64,000 bases of DNA from JAHFDS01 sp964593795 (lineage in GTDB: Bacteria > Myxococcota_A > Polyangia > JAHFDS01). Where the stretch lies: contig CAZQJC010000095.1 of the NCBI GenBank assembly GCA_964593795.1, forward strand, positions 62,001-126,000, read 5' to 3'. Shown piece after piece: positions 44,468-54,262 of this stretch; positions within the stretch are counted from its first letter, which is position 1, and the number at the start of each line of letters is the position of its first letter. The translations under genes were made by a program, and so were the position numbers. Under the pieces are notes generated by a model. That model was not told the origin of the DNA and did not search any database. It worked only from the letters and a program-made list of their open reading frames with translations.

Positions 44468-45052
44468 CTAGCGCGCGGTGTGCGGCGCCTCGATGAGCCC
44501 GTAGTGGCCGTCTTTTCTCCTGTAGACGACGTTGACCTGCTTCGACTCCGAGTTCACGAACACGAGGAACTCGTCGTGCAGGAGGCTCATCTGCATGACG
44601 GCCTGTGACACGGTCATCGGCCTGACGTCGTACTCCTGCTTGGAGACGATCTGCTCCTCCGACAGCGGCGTGGGGGTCGGCGCGCGCTCCGACGGCGGCT
44701 CGAGCCCACCGGAGTCGAGCACGAGGTGGCGCACCGAGATGCCCGGTCCGGAGCTCGGCTTGTGGTCACGGATCTTGTCCTTCCACCGCCGGACCTGCCG
44801 CTCGATCTTCGCCATCGCCAGGTCGATGGACGAGTACATGTCCTCGGTCGCCTCCTCGCCTCGCACGAGGATGCCGTTCTTGAGCGTGATCACGAACTCC
44901 GCGTGGTGGTTGTAGCCTCGCTCCGTCGAGAGGATGACGTGGGTGGAGATGGGCTCCCTGAAGTACTTCTTGAGTCTGTCGACCTTGTCCCAGCAGTACT
45001 CCTTGAGCGCGTCGGTGGCGTCCATCTGACGGAAGGTGACCGAGAAGCTCAT
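44468..45052 (-). CDS. hpf: Ribosome hibernation-promoting factor, long form
   Basis: 194 residues. N-terminal ribosome-binding domain (about 1-100: SFSVTFRQMDATDALKEYCWDKVDRLKKYF, HHAEFVITLKNGILVRGEEATEDMYSSID). After a linker, the C-terminal dimerisation domain (about 135-190: SEEQIVSKQEYDVRPMTVSQAVMQMSLLHDEFLVFVNSES) is the form that makes 100S ribosomes in stationary phase. AGGAGGT stands five bases from the ATG, the best Shine-Dalgarno in the window. It opens the pts operon. Confidence 0.96.
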   Translation of the reverse strand: MSFSVTFRQMDATDALKEYCWDKVDRLKKYFREPISTHVILSTERGYNHHAEFVITLKNGILVRGEEATEDMYSSIDLAMAKIERQVRRWKDKIRDHKPSSGPGISVRHLVLDSGGLEPPSERAPTPTPLSEEQIVSKQEYDVRPMTVSQAVMQMSLLHDEFLVFVNSESKQVNVVYRRKDGHYGLIEAPHTAR

Positions 45053-45172
45053 CCCGTACCTCCTAAGTGCTGCTCTCGCAGCGTCTCGAGGGCGGTCCGT
45101 AGACCGGACCCATCGCAAGCGTAGCACCGGGCAGCCGAGGGGATCCACCGCTCGCGACGTCGCCGGCGGGCA

Positions 45173-45178
45173 TATACT
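45173..45178 (+). promoter_or_regulatory. -10 box of the PAS-GAF gene (leaderless)
   Basis: TATACT ends nine bases before the ATG at 45188; no Shine-Dalgarno. Confidence 0.5.
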
Positions 45179-45187
45179 GCTTGGCCG

Positions 45188-46330
45188 ATGGGGACCAAGC
45201 TCTCGGCCTACTTCACGGAGGCAGAATCGATCGGCGGCCTCGAGGCCAAGATCAAGCTCGCGGTCATGACGCGCGTGACCTCGAGCGACGCGGCCGTCGC
45301 CGACGACAGCGCCACCAACCTCGAGATGTTCGATCGCGCCATCGCGCGGGTGCGCAGCCTCTACGCGGCGCCGGGCTCGGGTCTCGTGACCGCGCCGATC
45401 GGCACGCCGTCCACCGGCCTCCGCGCTCGCGGCTCCCTGCCGGGCGGCGAGGATCTGCTCTTCGGGCTCCTTTCGTCGCTGCACGACGCGATGGTCGCGG
45501 TCTACGACTCGGCGGGGCACTGCCTGCTCGCGTCCGAGTCGCGCTTGCTCGCCCAGCGCTACGGCCAGGGCGGGGTCAAGGTCGGCGAGGAGATCGCGAA
45601 GTTCGTCGGTCGGGAGGCGGGCCTCGGCATCTCGCAGCAGTTCCTGTCTCCGCGGATCATCGTCGCCGAGCACCAGATGCGCCTCGGCGACCACGAGGTG
45701 TGGATGCAGGTCGCCCTGTCGGCCGTGCAGGATCCCGGTGGTCAGGTCACGGCCGTGGCCGCCTTCATCCAGGACATCACCGAGCGGCGGCGGGCCGAGG
45801 ACAGGCTGCGCGAGAGCGAGAAGCGCCTGCGCGAGCACAACCGCGTCTTCCTCGAGCTCATGGCGCAGAAGTCGTCGTTCCTCCCCGACATCCGGCGGAC
45901 GCTCGCGCGGATCACGGAGTCCGCGGCCAAGACGCTCGGCGTCGCGCGCGTCAGCGTCTGGTTCTACGACGAGGGCAAGAGCAAGATCGTGTGCGCCGAC
46001 CTCTACGAGAAGGCGAGCTTCAAGCACTCGTCGGGCACGGAGCTCCCCTCGAGCGCCTTCCCCGGTTACTTCAGGGCGCTGCTCGATCAGCGGACGATCG
46101 CGGCGAACGACGCCCACAAGGACCCCCGCACCGCCGAGTTCTCGGAGTCGTACCTGGCGCCGCTCGGGATCGGAGCGATGCTCGACGTTCCGATCTGGGT
46201 GTCCGGCGACATGATCGGCGTCGTCTGCCACGAGCACATCGGCGGCGCGCGCGAGTGGACCGCGGACGAGGAGAACTTCGCCTACCTCATGGCCAACATC
46301 GTGGCGGTCGCCAGGGAGCGCGCCGGCTGA
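45188..46330 (+). CDS. PAS-GAF sensor protein without an output domain
   Basis: 380 residues. A variable N-terminal region (1-90), a PAS domain (about 92-200, LLSSLHDAMVAVYDSAGHCLLASESR, ending in FIQDITERRRAEDRL), a short coiled coil (200-225), then a GAF domain (about 235-378, ESAAKTLGVARVSVWFYDE, VPIWVSGDMIGVVCHEH). No kinase, cyclase or DNA-binding part follows. It may signal by contact or to the small protein encoded two bases downstream. GAF-type ligand residues cannot be inferred. Confidence 0.88.
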   Translation: MGTKLSAYFTEAESIGGLEAKIKLAVMTRVTSSDAAVADDSATNLEMFDRAIARVRSLYAAPGSGLVTAPIGTPSTGLRARGSLPGGEDLLFGLLSSLHDAMVAVYDSAGHCLLASESRLLAQRYGQGGVKVGEEIAKFVGREAGLGISQQFLSPRIIVAEHQMRLGDHEVWMQVALSAVQDPGGQVTAVAAFIQDITERRRAEDRLRESEKRLREHNRVFLELMAQKSSFLPDIRRTLARITESAAKTLGVARVSVWFYDEGKSKIVCADLYEKASFKHSSGTELPSSAFPGYFRALLDQRTIAANDAHKDPRTAEFSESYLAPLGIGAMLDVPIWVSGDMIGVVCHEHIGGAREWTADEENFAYLMANIVAVARERAG

Positions 46331-46331
46331 C

Positions 46332-46823
46332 GTGAGCGAGACGCCGCGCGTCCTGGCCCGGGACGAGGTCTTCGCGCTCGCGCGCTGGCACGAGCACGTC
46401 CTCGTCGTGTGGCACCTCGCCGCCGACGAGGCCAGGGCCGAGCGGGTCGCCGAGGCGACGGTGCGGGCCACGCGCGCGGCGCCCGGCAAGGCCGCGCACA
46501 TCGCGTGGGTCCAGGCGACCTCCGGCGCACCCGACGCGGATGCGCGCAAGGTCTTCACCAAGATGGGCCGCGACGTCGGGGCCGACCTCGCGTGCATGCT
46601 CGCGGTCGTCGGCGACGACGGCTTCAAGAGCGCGCTGTTCCGCTCGGTGATCACGGGACTGGCGCTGGCGGCCCGCATCAGGTTCCCGCTCAAGCTCATC
46701 GCGGGCATCGACGAGGGAGCCGCGTGGGCCGCCGAACGTCTCGGCGAGCGCGGCGTGACCCTCGCCGCGCCCGAGCTCGCCACCACCCTTCGCCGCCTGG
46801 GTGAACTGGCCAGGAGCGACTGA
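46332..46823 (+). CDS. Conserved-looking small protein, unknown
   Basis: 163 residues from a GTG two bases after the PAS-GAF stop. Not recognised with confidence. The alternating strands and helices (HVLVVWHLAADEARAERVAEATVRAT, LACMLAVVGDDGFKSALFRSVITGLALAARI) look like a STAS/SpoIIAA-type or similar compact alpha/beta fold, with no catalytic motif. The tight coupling to the PAS-GAF gene suggests it is that sensor's output partner. Confidence 0.65.
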   Translation: MSETPRVLARDEVFALARWHEHVLVVWHLAADEARAERVAEATVRATRAAPGKAAHIAWVQATSGAPDADARKVFTKMGRDVGADLACMLAVVGDDGFKSALFRSVITGLALAARIRFPLKLIAGIDEGAAWAAERLGERGVTLAAPELATTLRRLGELARSD

Positions 46824-46833
46824 CGGCGGGCCG

Positions 46834-47640
46834 TCAGGCCTTGCGCTTGAGGGCCTCCCACGAGCCGGTCGTGATCTCCTTTAGGAGACCGGCGACCAGA
46901 TCCTCGGGCAGGTCGGGATCGGGCAGGTTCTTGAAGAGCAGCTCGACGTCGCGCGTGGCGCCCTGCGCCGCGAACGACTCGCCCGCCTTGCGGAGGCGCA
47001 CCACCGCGGACGAGGGCGGCGCGATGAAGCCCTTGGCGATGGCGACCCCGAGCCGCGAGGGACAGTGGCAGGGGTTCCGGGGGTTGACGTGCTCGCATCG
47101 CGGCGCCAGGTAGTCCTGCACCTTCTGTCGCGCGCGTGACAGGCGGACCTTGAACGCGCTCGTCTTGATACCGAGCGTCCGCGCGGCGGTCTCCTCGGGC
47201 AGGCCGATGACGGCTGCGAGCACGAAGGCGACGCGCTCCCCGGCGGACAGGCAGTTGACCACCGCGGTCATGCACCCCTGCTTGAGCTCCCAGAGCATGT
47301 ACTCGCGCTCGGGGCTCTGCTGCGAGTGCACGACGTCCGTGCGCGTGGCCTCGCTGCGGAGCACGTCGTCGAGCTGGTCCCAGTCGAAGCGCGGCGCCTC
47401 CTCGGAGTGCTGCGCCTCGAGGACGTGGTGCGCGATGCGCAGGAGCCACGGCTCCATGTCCGCGGCCTTCGCGCGCTCGCTGGCCACGTAGGCGCGCTGG
47501 AAGGTCTCGCGCGTGATGGTCATCGCGTCGTCGCGGGACATGGTCATGCGGAATGCGAAATTGAAGATGCGCTCCGCGTGCTTGGCCACCACGTCGCCGA
47601 AGACCGCGTCGGCACCCCCTTTCCGGCTGTCGCTGGACAT
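46834..47640 (-). CDS. Sigma-70 family factor with C-terminal extension
   Basis: 268 residues from the ATG at 47640. Longer in-frame starts run into the divergent lipoprotein gene. Region 2 (FGDVVAKHAERIFNFAFRMTMSRDDAMTITRETFQRAY), region 4 (CLSAGERVAFVLAAVIGLPEETAARTLGIKTSAFKVRLSRARQKV). After region 4 a Cys/His motif CEHVNPRNPCHCPSRL and an approximately 80-residue C-terminal extension follow, which may bind metal or an inhibitor. No anti-sigma gene is adjacent; the 43-base divergent gap must hold the promoters. Confidence 0.85.
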   Translation of the reverse strand: MSSDSRKGGADAVFGDVVAKHAERIFNFAFRMTMSRDDAMTITRETFQRAYVASERAKAADMEPWLLRIAHHVLEAQHSEEAPRFDWDQLDDVLRSEATRTDVVHSQQSPEREYMLWELKQGCMTAVVNCLSAGERVAFVLAAVIGLPEETAARTLGIKTSAFKVRLSRARQKVQDYLAPRCEHVNPRNPCHCPSRLGVAIAKGFIAPPSSAVVRLRKAGESFAAQGATRDVELLFKNLPDPDLPEDLVAGLLKEITTGSWEALKRKA

Positions 47641-47683
47641 CAGGCCCTTGATCTCACCACGACCTCTGTACTCGAATCCAGAC

Positions 47684-48082
47684 ATGCGCGCGAATGCGTT
47701 CGTCCTCGCCGGAGCCCTCGGGGCCCTTGGCTGCCAGCCCGACGCGCCGCCCGGCCACCCGCCGGTGGCCCGCATCGCCTGCAAGACGTCCAACTCGGAC
47801 GCGAACTGCTACCTCTTGCCCGAGGACACGTTCCACACCGAGGTCACGCTCGACGGTTCGACCTCCGGTGACGTGATCGACGATCCGATGGCGGAAAAAC
47901 CGCTCAGGTACCGCTGGGAGATCCCGGCCGGCAGCTACAGGCTCGCCAGGGGCGCCCTGACGGATCCGCTGATCGTGATCACCGGCCAGGGCGACGTGCC
48001 GATCCCGGTCAAGCTCGTGGTGACGGATCCTAGCGGCCAGAGCGGCTCGGCGGAGCGGATCGTGGGCATCTCGCTGCGGTAG
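47684..48082 (+). CDS. Small lipoprotein, Ig-like, unknown
   Basis: 132 residues. Lipobox LGALGC. The mature protein has VARIACKTSNSDANCYL (two Cys) and beta strands ending ITGQGDVPIPVKLVVTDPSGQSGSAERIVGISLR, which resembles one PKD/Ig-like domain. It diverges from the sigma gene and ends eight bases from the convergent PilZ gene. No function assigned. Confidence 0.72.
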   Translation: MRANAFVLAGALGALGCQPDAPPGHPPVARIACKTSNSDANCYLLPEDTFHTEVTLDGSTSGDVIDDPMAEKPLRYRWEIPAGSYRLARGALTDPLIVITGQGDVPIPVKLVVTDPSGQSGSAERIVGISLR

Positions 48083-48090
48083 GCCGTCGG

Positions 48091-48615
48091 TCAACGCGCG
48101 CCTTCGAGCAGCCTTCGCAGGAGATCGAAGAACAGCGCGCGCGCGCGGGTCGACTCGCTGTAGCCGCGCGGCTCGAGCTCGAGCCCGAGGCCCGTTCCGT
48201 CCACGACGTGCACCACGCGGGCGTGGATCCCGAGGTGCGTGCGCGACTGCTCGTCGAGCGAGATCTCGGCCAGCAGGAGGCTCTCGCGCTCGGACAGAGC
48301 CGCCGAGCTCGGGATCTCGACGAACAGGCCCCCCGCGCCGAAGTCGCGCGCGAGCCCCTCGAGGCGCTCGGCGCCGCGCTGCAGGATCACGCGGACGTGA
48401 CACGGCACTCGCAGCGACTCCCGGCGCTCGCTCGGGCGCGGAGCCGTGCAGATCTTCCGCAGCACCGCCTCGTGGAGCTCCCGCATCCGGCTCGCCTCGA
48501 TGAGCGTGAGCCCGCGTCTGCGCTGGCGCTCCACCTCCAGCTCACGCAGCTCGCTGACGAGCGCCTCGATCGTGAGGGGCTCGCTCCCGGTCCTCATCGC
48601 GGCTGCCGCGCTCAC
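48091..48615 (-). CDS. PilZ-domain protein
   Basis: 174 residues. The N-terminal helical part (1-60, coiled-coil-like LVSELRELEVERQRRRGL) precedes a PilZ domain (about 65-165). The c-di-GMP motifs are ERRESLRVP (RxxxR) and DFGAGG, a variant of the usual D/NxSxxG in which Ser is Gly, so binding should be tested. PilZ proteins link c-di-GMP to motility and surface functions. An in-frame ATG six codons downstream is possible. Confidence 0.8.
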   Translation of the reverse strand: MSAAAAMRTGSEPLTIEALVSELRELEVERQRRRGLTLIEASRMRELHEAVLRKICTAPRPSERRESLRVPCHVRVILQRGAERLEGLARDFGAGGLFVEIPSSAALSERESLLLAEISLDEQSRTHLGIHARVVHVVDGTGLGLELEPRGYSESTRARALFFDLLRRLLEGAR

Positions 48616-48738
48616 GACCGACCCGCCATCGCCGAATGATCCACTGGGGCATGCCCCCTTCCCACGAGAGGAGGATCACACGGATTGCATCGCCTGTTCG
48701 GTAATCTGCGATACCAGATTTACAAAAGAACTCTTCGG
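48616..48738. promoter_or_regulatory. Intergenic region with palindrome upstream of the PilZ gene
   Basis: 123 gene-free bases, AT-richer near 48700-48735. AATCTG-CGATAC-CAGATT (48703-48720) is a perfect six-base inverted repeat and may be an operator. No clear promoter hexamers. Confidence 0.4.
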
Positions 48739-49857
48739 TCAGGAGTGGGTGATGCGCGCGGCGGTCTGATAACGCGCCTGACCGAGCAGCTCCGCCGGCT
48801 GATCCGGCGTCGCCCCGAGCTCCTCGCCGAGGCGGTTGAGCTCCTCCACCACGTCGCGCAGGACGTCGACCTTCTCGCGGTAGGGCAGGAACGCGCTCTT
48901 GAAGCCGGCGACGCACAGCTCCCGCACGTCGTTCCAGCCGAAGCCGTAGTGCTCGACGCACAGGGCGAGCTCCTTGGACACGGTGGTGTTCGTCACGAGG
49001 CGGTTGTCCGTGTTGATGGTGCAGCGCAGGCCGTATGCAAAATAGAAAGGGAGCGGGTGCGACGCGAAGTCCTTGGCCGCGCCCGTCTGGATGTTCGACG
49101 ACGGGCAGATCTCGAGCGGGATCCGGTGGTCGTTGACGTAGTTCAGCATGTCGCCGCTCTCGCGCAGGCGCGTGCCGTGCCCGATGCGGTGCGCGCCGCA
49201 CTGGTGGATCGCCTGGCTGATCGACAGCGGCCCGTACGCCTCGCCGGCGTGCACCGTGCAGTTGATGTTGTTCTTGAGGATGAGGCGGAAGGCGTCCTGG
49301 TGCTCCTTCGCCGGGTGGTTGAGCTCCGCACCCGCGAGGTCGAACGCGACGACGCCGCGGTTCTTGTACGCGAGGCAGAGCTCCGCCATGCGCAGCGACC
49401 ACTCGGCGCCCGCCGAGCGGATCGCGCACAGGATGACGCCCGAGCGCACGCCGAAGTCGCGCTTGCCGGCGCGCAGCCCCTGCAGGACGGCCTCGACCAC
49501 GTCGGTCATCTTCAGGCCCTTCTCGAGGTGCAGCATCGGGGAGAAGCGCACCTCGAGGTAGCGCACGTTCTCGCGAGCGCAGTCCTCGACGAGCTCGTAG
49601 GCGGCGCGGTACAGGCCCTCCTCCGTCTGGAGCACCTTGAGCGTGATGTCGAACGCCTTGAGGTATTCCTCGAGCGATCCGCAGTTCTCCCCGGGGTAGA
49701 TCAGCTTGCCGAGCTTCTCGGGCTCGTCCGCGGGCAGGCGGATCTTGTGGCGCTGCGCGAGGTCGAGGATCGACTCGAGCCGCAGCGAGCCGTCGAGGTG
49801 GCAGTGGAGGTCGGTCTTGGGCAGCCGCTGCAGGAACGCGAGATCGAGGGTCTGCAT
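48739..49857 (-). CDS. add: Adenosine deaminase
   Basis: 372 residues. Hydrolyses adenosine to inosine. Zinc ligands HCHLDGS (His18, His20), catalytic HAGE, SSNIQTG, and the late zinc aspartate in INTDNRL (usually NTDDP). The VRYLEVRFSP strand is intact. Probably active; DNR in place of DDP is a minor variant. A TAGAAT box is six bases before the ATG. The gene lies nine bases after gshB and could also be reached by read-through. Confidence 0.93.
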   Translation of the reverse strand: MQTLDLAFLQRLPKTDLHCHLDGSLRLESILDLAQRHKIRLPADEPEKLGKLIYPGENCGSLEEYLKAFDITLKVLQTEEGLYRAAYELVEDCARENVRYLEVRFSPMLHLEKGLKMTDVVEAVLQGLRAGKRDFGVRSGVILCAIRSAGAEWSLRMAELCLAYKNRGVVAFDLAGAELNHPAKEHQDAFRLILKNNINCTVHAGEAYGPLSISQAIHQCGAHRIGHGTRLRESGDMLNYVNDHRIPLEICPSSNIQTGAAKDFASHPLPFYFAYGLRCTINTDNRLVTNTTVSKELALCVEHYGFGWNDVRELCVAGFKSAFLPYREKVDVLRDVVEELNRLGEELGATPDQPAELLGQARYQTAARITHS

Positions 49858-49863
49858 CGACGG

Positions 49864-49869
49864 ATTCTA
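49864..49869 (-). promoter_or_regulatory. -10 box of add (leaderless)
   Basis: TAGAAT on the minus strand ends six bases before the add ATG, inside the end of gshB. Confidence 0.45.
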
Positions 49870-50760
49870 GTCGGATTGCCCCAGAACACCAGCGTTGCGC
49901 TCGACCCAGTCGAGGAGGACCCCGTGCACTCTCGGGCCGCCGAGGCGTTCGATCTCGCGCACGCCCGTGGGGCTCGTCACGTTGATCTCCGTGAGGTGCT
50001 CGCCGATCACGTCGATGCCGACGAACACGAGGCCGTCGCGCTCGAGCCTCGGCGCGAGCGCCGCGCAGATCGCGCGGTCGCGGGCCGAGAGCGCCACGGC
50101 CTCGGCGCGCCCGCCGACGTGCAGGTTGGCGCGCGTCTCGTCGGGCGCCGGCACGCGCAGCAGGGCTGCGATCGGCTCGCCCGCCACGATGAGGATCCGC
50201 TTGTCGCCCTCGCGCACGGCCGGCAGGTAGCGCTGCGCCATCACCCACTTGCGCCCCTCGAGCAGCGTCTCGAAGATGCTGTGCACGTTGCGATCGCCGG
50301 GCGTGATGTGGAAGACGCCACGGCCGCCGTTGCCGTCGAGGGGCTTGACGATCATCTCGCCGCCGAAGCGCTCGAGTTGCTCGCGCAGCGTGCGGGCGTC
50401 GCGCGTGACGATGGTCTCGGGGTACAGGCCCGGGAACTCGAAGATGAAGAGCTTCTCGTTCGCGTCGCGCAGGCCCCGCGGATCGTTGACGAGCAAGGTC
50501 CTGCCGCGCACGCGCTCGAGCAGGAGCGTCGAGAAGATGTACTCGGCGTCGAACGGCGGGTCCTTGCGCTGGAAGACCGCGTCGAAGCCCGCGACGGGCT
50601 CGCGGCCGCACAGGAGCTCGCCGCCCACGATCTCGAGCGCCGAGATCTCCGCGCGGACGCACGCGTGGCCGCGCCGCTCGGCCTCCTCGATCATCGCGAG
50701 GGTCGTGTCGCCGGCCGGGTTGAGCCGCTCCGGCGGGTCCATGAGGAAGAGAAAGCGCAT
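49867..50760 (-). CDS. gshB: Glutathione synthetase, ATP-grasp
   Basis: 297 residues, slightly short of the usual 315. Adds glycine to gamma-glutamylcysteine. N-terminal MDPPERLNPAGDTT matches the family start, so this ATG is right. ATP-grasp motifs: IVKPLDGNGGRGVF and the metal-binding end INVTSPTGVREIE. The region right before the ATG is unusual: six GGCTACA heptamers and no Shine-Dalgarno. Its glutathione could serve the GST at 16133. Confidence 0.93.
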   Translation of the reverse strand: MRFLFLMDPPERLNPAGDTTLAMIEEAERRGHACVRAEISALEIVGGELLCGREPVAGFDAVFQRKDPPFDAEYIFSTLLLERVRGRTLLVNDPRGLRDANEKLFIFEFPGLYPETIVTRDARTLREQLERFGGEMIVKPLDGNGGRGVFHITPGDRNVHSIFETLLEGRKWVMAQRYLPAVREGDKRILIVAGEPIAALLRVPAPDETRANLHVGGRAEAVALSARDRAICAALAPRLERDGLVFVGIDVIGEHLTEINVTSPTGVREIERLGGPRVHGVLLDWVERNAGVLGQSD

Positions 50761-50879
50761 AGGAGGCTACAGGCTACAGGCTACAGGCTACAGGCTACAG
50801 GCTACAGCCGGAACCAGAGCCTGACACGGCCCTGCAGGCTTCCTGTCCGACCTGAAGCCCGAAGCCTGGCGCTTGAAGC
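50761..50879. repeat. Heptamer array (GGCTACA)6 abutting the gshB start
   Basis: Six perfect GGCTACA units from 50765 to 50806 lie one to 46 bases upstream of the gshB ATG in its untranslated leader. The remaining about 70 bases hold AGGCTT/AAGCCT motifs and no gene. Confidence 0.9.
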
Positions 50880-52343
<1,464 letters not shown>

Positions 52344-52442
52344 GGTTCTGGCGACGCTAGCACGAACACCTCCGAGCGCGCGACCGGGCCACCGCGCCGC
52401 CGCCGGCGGCGTGAGGGGCGCCACAAGCCACGGGCGATGGGC

Positions 52443-52448
52443 TAAGAT
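52443..52448 (+). promoter_or_regulatory. -10 box before the gene at 52455 (leaderless)
   Basis: TAAGAT ends six bases before the GTG start. Confidence 0.45.
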
Positions 52449-52454
52449 GCCGGC

Positions 52455-53552
52455 GTGGCGGAAACCGACAGCGGCGAGGGCCCGGGGCCCGGGGAAGCGC
52501 CCGCGGAGCCAGGCGGGAGTGGAGCGCCCGCGCAGCCGGCGGCCCAGCCGGTGCCGCGGCCCGGCAGGCACATCGGGACGGGGACGTCCTCGATCGGGAT
52601 CCCCGCGGCGTCCGCGGGGAGCTCCTCGTCGATGAGCGTGGCGGTGGCGGGCAGCGGCCAGGTCCCGGCGGCGGGCGGCGGGCTTGCGCGCAAGCGCCAG
52701 GTGATGGACCACTTCCTCCTCGCGCTGCGCAGCTCCGAGCTCGCGCGCGTGGTGGACCCCGGCACGCTCCACTACTGGCTCGACTCCACGTTCCAGGACC
52801 ACACGCGCGGCGGATCCCTGCAGCTCCAGGGGTTGTTCGCCACGCTGCTCGCCGAGCCCGGGGTCGAGTCCCGCATGCTCGCGCCGCCGCTGCTCGCGCT
52901 CAAGAGCTGGGAGACCAAGGTCGGGATGCGCGTGATCCTGCCGCCCGAGCTCGAGACGATGACGGAGATCGAGCGAAAGCAGCACCTCGTGCGGTTCCCG
53001 GTCCAGCTCGGGGACGTGGATCGCCTGCTCGGCCGCGTCGCCGTCGGGCTCAAGCCCGCGGCCCGCCCGGCTGCTCCGGAGCCCACGCCGGCCCGGGGCC
53101 CGCGGCTCGCCGCCGGGTACGCGGATCCGGCCGCCGCGGGTCGGGCGGCCGCCCAGCAGGCCCCGGCGAAGGCCAAGCCACAGACGAAGCAGCAGAAGAA
53201 GTCCGGCCCGATGACCAAGGGCCAGAAGATGCTCGCGGGCGGGGTCATCGCCGCGGTCGTTGCCGGCGCCGCGACGTCCCTCTACCTGACGCTGCGGCCC
53301 ACGCCCATCCGCGAGCTCGACGTGTCGTCTTTCGCGTCGACGGGCGTGTCGGCGATCCAGGCGCGTCGCAAGGGGAATGTGGTCGTGGTGACCGTCGGGC
53401 CGCAGTTCGCGGTCATGCCGCGGGACGCCCAGGTGGCGGCGTGTGATCGGGCGTTGAGGGTCGTGGCGGAGCACGGGGCGACTGGCATTCACCTCGTGGA
53501 CGGACGGGGCAACTTCCTTCTCTCTCAGACCAACATGATCCGGAATCGTTGA
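52455..53552 (+). CDS. Single-pass membrane protein, unknown
   Basis: 365 residues from a GTG. Residues 1-75 are Gly/Pro/Ala-rich and disordered. A helical domain (about 78-185, KRQVMDHFLLALRSSELARVV, LKSWETKVGMRVILPPELETM) follows. A charged Lys/Gln stretch precedes one membrane segment at about 254-276, and the C-terminal 90 residues form an alpha/beta domain outside (VVVVTVGPQFAVMPRDAQVAACDRALRVVAEHGATGIHLVDGRG). No family recognised. Downstream lies a pilin gene, so a pilus or secretion accessory role is possible. Confidence 0.7.
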   Translation: MAETDSGEGPGPGEAPAEPGGSGAPAQPAAQPVPRPGRHIGTGTSSIGIPAASAGSSSSMSVAVAGSGQVPAAGGGLARKRQVMDHFLLALRSSELARVVDPGTLHYWLDSTFQDHTRGGSLQLQGLFATLLAEPGVESRMLAPPLLALKSWETKVGMRVILPPELETMTEIERKQHLVRFPVQLGDVDRLLGRVAVGLKPAARPAAPEPTPARGPRLAAGYADPAAAGRAAAQQAPAKAKPQTKQQKKSGPMTKGQKMLAGGVIAAVVAGAATSLYLTLRPTPIRELDVSSFASTGVSAIQARRKGNVVVVTVGPQFAVMPRDAQVAACDRALRVVAEHGATGIHLVDGRGNFLLSQTNMIRNR

Positions 53553-53602
53553 GCGGGTTTCCCCACACGAGCTCCGGCAAGTCGCAGGCGTGAAGATCGT
53601 GC

Positions 53603-53608
53603 TAAGAT
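53603..53608 (+). promoter_or_regulatory. Possible extended -10 box before the pilin gene
   Basis: TGCTAAGAT resembles an extended -10 (TGnTATAAT class), 22 bases before the ATG. The same TAAGAT hexamer occurs upstream of 52455 and 31734. Confidence 0.4.
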
Positions 53609-53630
53609 TGCACCAGCGGGGGTTCTTCGA

Positions 53631-54194
53631 ATGAAGTTCTGGTCCAGTCGTCGCGCCTTCACGCTGATCGAGCTGATGACCGTCGTGTTCATCATCGGCT
53701 TTCTGGCGGCGATCGCCATCCCCGGCTACATCCGGTACGTGAGGAGGAGCAAGACGTCGGAGGCGCTGACGGCGATCCCCGCCATCTATCGGGGCGTCAC
53801 GGCTTACTACCAGACCGAGCACACCACGCGCTCGGGCGGCATCGTGACGGCCAACCTCCCCAACACGACGCCCGCGGTGCCGACGTCACTCTCGTCTGTC
53901 GCGGGCACCACCTACGCGCCGTCTGCGACCGACTGGGACGATGCGACCTGGCAGGCCGTCAGCTTCTCCATCAGCTCGCCGATGCGCTTCCAGTACCAGT
54001 ACTGCAAGACGACCTCGGGGGGCCCCAACGCCTGTCAGTCGACCTCGACGGTCGGGACCTCGTTCGAGGTGTACGCTCGAGGCGACCTCGACGGAGACGG
54101 CATCCCGTCCACGTTCGTCCGCGCAGGCATCCCTGGCGTCGGCACCGAGGTCGCAGGCTCGTCCAGCATCTACTTCGAGAACGAGCTCGACTGA
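53631..54194 (+). CDS. Type IV pilin-like prepilin
   Basis: 187 residues. Short leader KFWSSRRA then FTLIELM at the cleavage site, so the prepilin peptidase cuts after Ala rather than the usual Gly, followed by the hydrophobic N-terminal helix VVFIIGFLAAIAIPGYIRYVRRSK. The globular part has one Cys pair candidate (C-K near 130 and C near 138). It could be a major or minor pilin or pseudopilin. A membrane-protein gene follows directly, with possible overlapping start. Confidence 0.88.
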   Translation: MKFWSSRRAFTLIELMTVVFIIGFLAAIAIPGYIRYVRRSKTSEALTAIPAIYRGVTAYYQTEHTTRSGGIVTANLPNTTPAVPTSLSSVAGTTYAPSATDWDDATWQAVSFSISSPMRFQYQYCKTTSGGPNACQSTSTVGTSFEVYARGDLDGDGIPSTFVRAGIPGVGTEVAGSSSIYFENELD

Positions 54195-54262
54195 TCCCGC
54201 CTTCCTCCGGCGCACCCGCCTCCCCCTCTCGCACAGCCTGGTGGACGTTCGCCGCCGCGATC

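Noticed and set aside
50765..50806. CRISPR array
   Set aside because: The heptamers are direct with no spacers; no cas gene is in the window.
53553..53630. Sigma54 promoter for the pilin
   Set aside because: No GG-N10-GC pair with TGGCAC/TTGC likeness was found; only an extended -10-like TGCTAAGAT is visible.
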